Shown: piece after piece, positions 59,520 through 64,000 of the stretch
How the letters are laid out: each line of letters begins with the position of its first letter
Numbering within the stretch: position 1 is the first letter of the stretch
Source of the DNA: Tetragonia tetragonoides
Lineage: Eukaryota; Streptophyta; Magnoliopsida; Caryophyllales; Aizoaceae
NCBI GenBank assembly: GCA_038025085.1
Contig: CM076151.1
Span: 8,189,001-8,253,000, forward strand
Direction: 5' to 3'
DNA: 64,000 nt
Notes under the pieces: model-generated
Databases searched by the model: none
The model's input: only the letters and a program-made list of their open reading frames with translations
Told to the model about the DNA's origin: nothing
Position numbers and translations under genes: made by a program

Positions 59520-62500
59520 TCTCTCTCTAGGCGGTGTCGCACTCATGGTGTAGGATAGCGATCTCTAGCTTATTTTATGCCAAAATCGCCATGGCAGGTG
59601 GCGAAAAGAGACGTAGACCCACAAAACAAGCGGTAGCGGAGAGAGAAGCAGCAAAGAACGATGCCAAGAAGCAAAACACTGGTGTGGTGAACCCGTCCAC
59701 AGAGGTAATATCGCCATTAGAGCTTCCTTTACGATTGGTATGAGCCTGGTGTTAAGGCGATCTTTGATGGTAATTATGAAGCTTCAAAAGGTACTAATTG
59801 TGTTAATTCTGGTGTGGACTGTTCTGTTGATGATGAATTGCGAACCCTGGGGTTTGATTTGAATCTGGTGAGTTCCCTCATGAAATAGTGGCCACTAAAA
59901 TTTCGAATGAATTGCATAATACTGAATGTTTTTCTGTTAATTCTGGAGCTGCCTGGGCTGATGAGATGAGTAATCATGAGGAATTCGAGGTGCCTACTGA
60001 ACAATTTGATGATGATTTGCACGCTAATGATTTGCATGTTCATGATTTGCATAAACCTGTGAGAATCTGGTGAGGATGATATACATAGGAGTGAAATTGG
60101 GGATAGATTACGCAAGCCTAGCTGGAAAGAGGTGTTTGCGGGGAACAGGGACCCAAACCAGGGATTGCCTTTGCAGTATATACCTTGTGAGAAGGATTTT
60201 GATTGTGTTCAGATTACACTGAATGATATAGAAGAGGAAGTGGATTATTGGAAAAATGCATTAGTTGGTTTTCTTATTGGTGAGACACCTAAGGAAGCAA
60301 CTGTGCAAGATTTCATAAAAATGGAACCATGTGAGGGCTCCAAAATTGTTGGCTCACAAGAAAGGATGGTTCTATATTAGGTTTCATGATCAAGCTGAGA
60401 GGGATGAGATATTATTGAAAGGGGAGGGCATGGATGATTGGGAATAGAATTTTTTTGTTGAAGCCTTGGAGTCCTGAGTTTTGTATCGGCAAAGCTAAAA
60501 TTACTCATGTGCCTGTGTGGGTTGTACTTCCCAACTTGGATGTTCATTTTTGGTCAGCTAGGGCTTTGAGTAAAGTTGCTAGCAAGCTTGGAAAGCCGAT
60601 GTTTGCAGACAAATGCACTGCCAATAAGGAGAAGGTATCCTATGCGAGGGTATTAATAGAGGTGGATGTTTCAGAATCCCTCCCAAAGTGGATAGTGGAT
60701 ACCCCTGGTTACATCTTTTGGGGAGCAGTTGAAGCAGCAGATCATCTACGAGTGGGTTCCATATTACTACTCCTTCTGTCAGCAATTGGGACATCATATG
60801 ACACATTGAGGGAAGCATAATCAATGGGAGGCTAATAAAGCTAAGAAACTTGTTGAACCAGTTGTGGAGCATATTGTGAATAACTTTAGTGAGCCTGTGC
60901 AGTCTGGTGGTCAGATTAATGAAAGTGAGAATGTTGCAGCTCCTCTTGATGTTGAGAGTCATGTTCAGGGTCCTGATAAGAGGCAACAGCATGCAGAGAA
61001 GCAGCCTAGACAACCGCAGAAGCAGAATTCTCTAAAAAGTGTCCCTAGCCAGAAACCTACTATGGTAGAAAAATCTATTGCTAATAAAGGCAATAGAATC
61101 TTCGGTTCAGGAGGTACTGTAAACAGGTTTGATGTTTTGAATCAAATGAGGACGGAGGATGGTCAGGGATCAGGTGGAGAGCATGGACCTGGGATGATTG
61201 ATCCTGGTTCCACATGAAGATAGCATTTGGAATGTCAGGGGTTGCAACAAGCTGCTAAAGCTGCAACAAGTGAAAGATTTCTTGTGGTTGAACAAAAAAG
61301 AGCTGTTCCTATTAGAACGAGGTTTTTTCCTAGTCTCTAGGTGAGGGACAAATATCCTTTTCATAGAAACTGAAGAATTTGGCTGATGTGGACGAGTATA
61401 ACGTGGAAGTTGTGATACGTCAGACTACTAGGCAGTTGATACATTGTAAATTTGCTTCAATAGTTAGCAAGCTGCAGGGGTACCTAACGGTTGTTTATGC
61501 AGCAAATGAATCTGAAGTTAAAAGAGAGTTGCGGAGAGATTGATCTGATTAAAGATCAGACTGATGGGCCTTGGTTAATAATGAGGGATTTTAATTTTTA
61601 ATGTAGCGTTGCATAGCGAAGAGAGGGAGAGCTACACTCAACCTGACATGGGGCTATAAGCGAGTTCTAAGATTGTATTTTGAGAAATGGTCTTCCTGAT
61701 ATGAGTGCGACAGGGTGTTTTTTCACATGGCGTAATAATCAGAATTCTCATGATAAAGTACTGAGCAAGTTGAATGGTTTATGTGATGAAAAATCGGTGC
61801 TAAGTGATATTCAGGCTTCTGCTGAGTTTTTGCCAAATGTTATTTCAGATCATTCCCCTGGTGTTGTGAGCATTGTTGAGAAAATTATTTCTGAACCTAA
61901 ACCTTTTAGGTTCATGAATATTTGGTTTGATGATGACAATTTTTTGAAGTTGGTGAAAAATTTTTGTGATGTTCCAATGAGTGATGGGTACATGTCTGTT
62001 CTGATGAGAAGGTTAAAATTGCTAAAGCCTGAATTTAAAGCCTTGCATGATACAAAGTACATGAATATTACAGAGTGAGTCAAGAGTATGAAGAATGATT
62101 TGCGGAATACTCAACACAATTTACAGCAGGATCCTCGTAATCAAGTATTGGTTGATAAAGAAAGAAATCAGAAGCAGCTTTATGTGAAATTCAGAAATGT
62201 GGAAATGCAAGTTCATCAGCAGAGAGCACAAGTGCATGACTTGAATCTTAAAGATGAGAGTTCTGCCTACTTCTTTGCCAAAGTAAAGATGAGACAAGCT
62301 AGAAATAGAGTGATTACAATAAAAGATGCTAATGGTGATACAAAGGAAGGGTCGGACCGTCGGAGGTTCCATTAGCCTTCATAAGCCTCCTCTATGAGGA
62401 GTTACTAAGAAAGCACCAGGCTCAGAATTCAATTGAAGAGGAGGTTTCAAAGTTTGTTGCCTGCCTACAACAAGATTGTGTGATGAGTTGAGCTCTGCGG

Positions 62501-64000
62501 TATCCATGGAAGAAGTTAGAGAACCGCTGTTTTCTATAGCTGATGCAATGGCTCCAAGGCCGTATGGTTACACCTCAAAAAATTTCAAAGCTGTGGGGCA
62601 AGTGGTCAGTAGGAGTTTTTGCAATGCTGTCTGGGAAATTGCTCCCTCAGATTAATGCTCCTTTTATGACTATGGTTCCAAAGACAGAAAACCCTACAAG
62701 TGTCACTGAGTTCCGTCCAACATTCTGCTGTAGTGTTGTTTACAAAACAACCACAGAACTGTATGAAAAAGGTGGGGACTTTTAATTAGAAATGAACAAT
62801 CTGCTTTTGTTCATGAGCGGAATATTTTTGAGAATATTGTTGCGGCTCAGGAGTTGATAAAGCATTATGGGAGAAAACATATTTCTCCAAGAGCTATCCT
62901 GAAAGTCGACATCAAGTAGGCGAATGATACCATTAGTTGGAAATTCCTTGAAAATCTGATGCAGGGTTTCGGTTTCCAGGAAAATTCATAGATTGGATAA
63001 TGGCATGTTTGACAAGCGGAGAGTTCTCTATTTGAACTAAATGGGTCCCCACATGGTTATTTTAATAGTCGGAAGGAACTTCGAAATGGTGAACCCGTCT
63101 CTCCGTATCTTTTTGTGTTGGGGATGGAGTATTTGACAAAGATGCTAAAGAAGGCCAGAGAAAAGAAAGAGTTCCATAATCATCCTTTGTATTCTAGACA
63201 AGAATTATGCCAGCTCTTGTTTGCTGATGATCTATTGATTTTCTCTAGAGGTGATTTGAGTTCTGTGAAGGTTATTGCTGTATTGCTTGATAATTTGCAG
63301 CCCAGCATTCAGAAGACAAATGTCTATTTTGGGAGGTCAAGGTGGATATTTTTAGAGAGGCTGGTTTTGTAGAGGGGTCTCTACCTTTTAAGTACTTACG
63401 TGTACCTCTGAATGCTTGAAAATTGACATCTTCATTGTGTAAGCTCCTGCTGGAAAGAACCAAGCTACAACTATATCACTGGGCGAATTATATGCTCTCT
63501 CATGCGGGTAAGGCACAAATATTGAATAGTTGTCTCACTTGTCTGCTATTTATGCTTATTTGTGTGTTGTTTGTGCTTCCTAAAAATGTAGTTAATGAGA
63601 TAGATAAGCTGTGCAAAAATAAATCTGGGGGGCGGGGGGGTTAAGGAAGGTGGCTGGGCCATGTGTTGGGTTTGTTGGAATATGGTGTGTAGACATTGAG
63701 ATGAAGGGGGGTTGGAGTTAAAAGAAGTTTAAAGTTGGAATAAGGTCATGCTAATTAATGGCTTTGGAAGCTACACAATAAACAAGAGTCTCTGTAGTCA
63801 GAATGGACTGAGAAATACCATTTGAAGGGTGAAAGCTTATGCAGGGGGATTCATGGTTTTGGAGAAGTTTGTTAAAAACCAGGGATATATTGATCCAGCA
63901 GGAGGGCAACGTTCAGAGTGCTTTATTAAAACTACAGCAATGTTTGATTCAGGGGAGTTTTAAAATGGGAAAAGCATATAATCTTTTCAGAAAAGCAGGG
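59520..64000 (+). pseudogene. Decayed LINE of a second family (ORF1 and ORF2), runs off the right edge
   Basis: The first ORF starts at ATG 59,591 (MAGGEKRRRPTKQ) and, through several frame breaks, shows a DUF4283-type region: WKNALVGFLIGETP, then WSPEFCIGKAKITHVPVWVVLPNL...VASKLGKPMFAD near 60,470-60,600. A second ORF begins near 61,214 with broken pieces of endonuclease (WNVRGCNK; DMSATGCFFTWRNN; ISDHSPGVV). It continues with reverse transcriptase pieces (MTMVPKTENPTSVTEFRP, RNEQSAFVHERN, LKVDIK with a stop, FADDLLIFSRGD at about 63,220) and the start of the C-terminal region. Stops and frameshifts in nearly every domain mean it is dead. It differs from the intact LINE in ORF1 type and motif wording. 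Confidence 0.88.

Larger units (their letters stand above)
53435..59520. other. Intergenic spacer right of MATE
   Basis: After the MATE 3' UTR comes 6 kb of AT-rich DNA with transposon pieces listed separately. Frames such as 53,848-54,228 (plus), 57,065-57,304 (minus) and 57,543-58,100 (plus) match no family I recognise. I see no host gene. Confidence 0.55.

Noticed and set aside
1..64000. CRISPR arrays, prokaryotic operons, phage or defence systems
   Set aside because: No regularly spaced direct repeats or prokaryotic gene layout; all genes are intron-bearing plant genes or retroelements.

Overview
This window is nuclear DNA of a flowering plant, most likely a eudicot. Genes have many introns with GT-AG borders, proteins match plant families best, and the gaps are AT-rich and full of small transposons. 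The species cannot be fixed from sequence alone.

Layout. (1) 1-14,296, minus strand: the 5' part of a phosphatidylinositol 4-kinase alpha gene (nine coding exons, 891 codons; the kinase domain lies off the left edge). Its ninth intron holds a nearly intact, antisense 6.5-kb LINE (529-7,044) with a perfect 17-bp target duplication. (2) 14.3-21.3 kb: transposon-rich spacer with an LTR-like piece, a Helitron-like element, two hAT-type MITEs and a short retroposon. (3) 21,783-22,892, plus: a UPF0496 (DUF677) membrane protein gene. (4) 25,326-27,109, minus: a lysophosphatidate acyltransferase of the LPAT4/5 type. (5) 31,522-43,447, plus: a 22-exon DOA1/PLAA-type WD40-PFU-PUL gene whose introns hold two SINEs, a LINE RNase H fragment and an 89-bp tandem duplication. 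(6) 44,612-48,324, plus: plastid cytochrome c biogenesis protein CCS1. (7) 50,577-53,434, plus: a MATE/DETOXIFICATION transporter. (8) 53.4-59.5 kb: spacer with a LINE zinc-finger relic, a SINE-like piece and MITEs, including a 604-bp hAT-type element with a perfect 8-bp duplication. (9) About 59.5 kb to the right edge: a decayed LINE of a second family.

The host genes are ordinary housekeeping genes: phosphoinositide signalling, phospholipid synthesis, ubiquitin/Cdc48 handling, plastid cytochrome assembly and transport. They do not form one pathway, though the gene order looks like preserved microsynteny. The most interesting material is mobile DNA: the young LINE, whose ORF1 is split exactly at a run of seven G and whose second ORF overlaps ORF2 by ATGA; two SINEs that end in the same TTATCTA-A tail as that LINE; and a well-formed Helitron candidate. 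I saw no convincing wholly new gene system.
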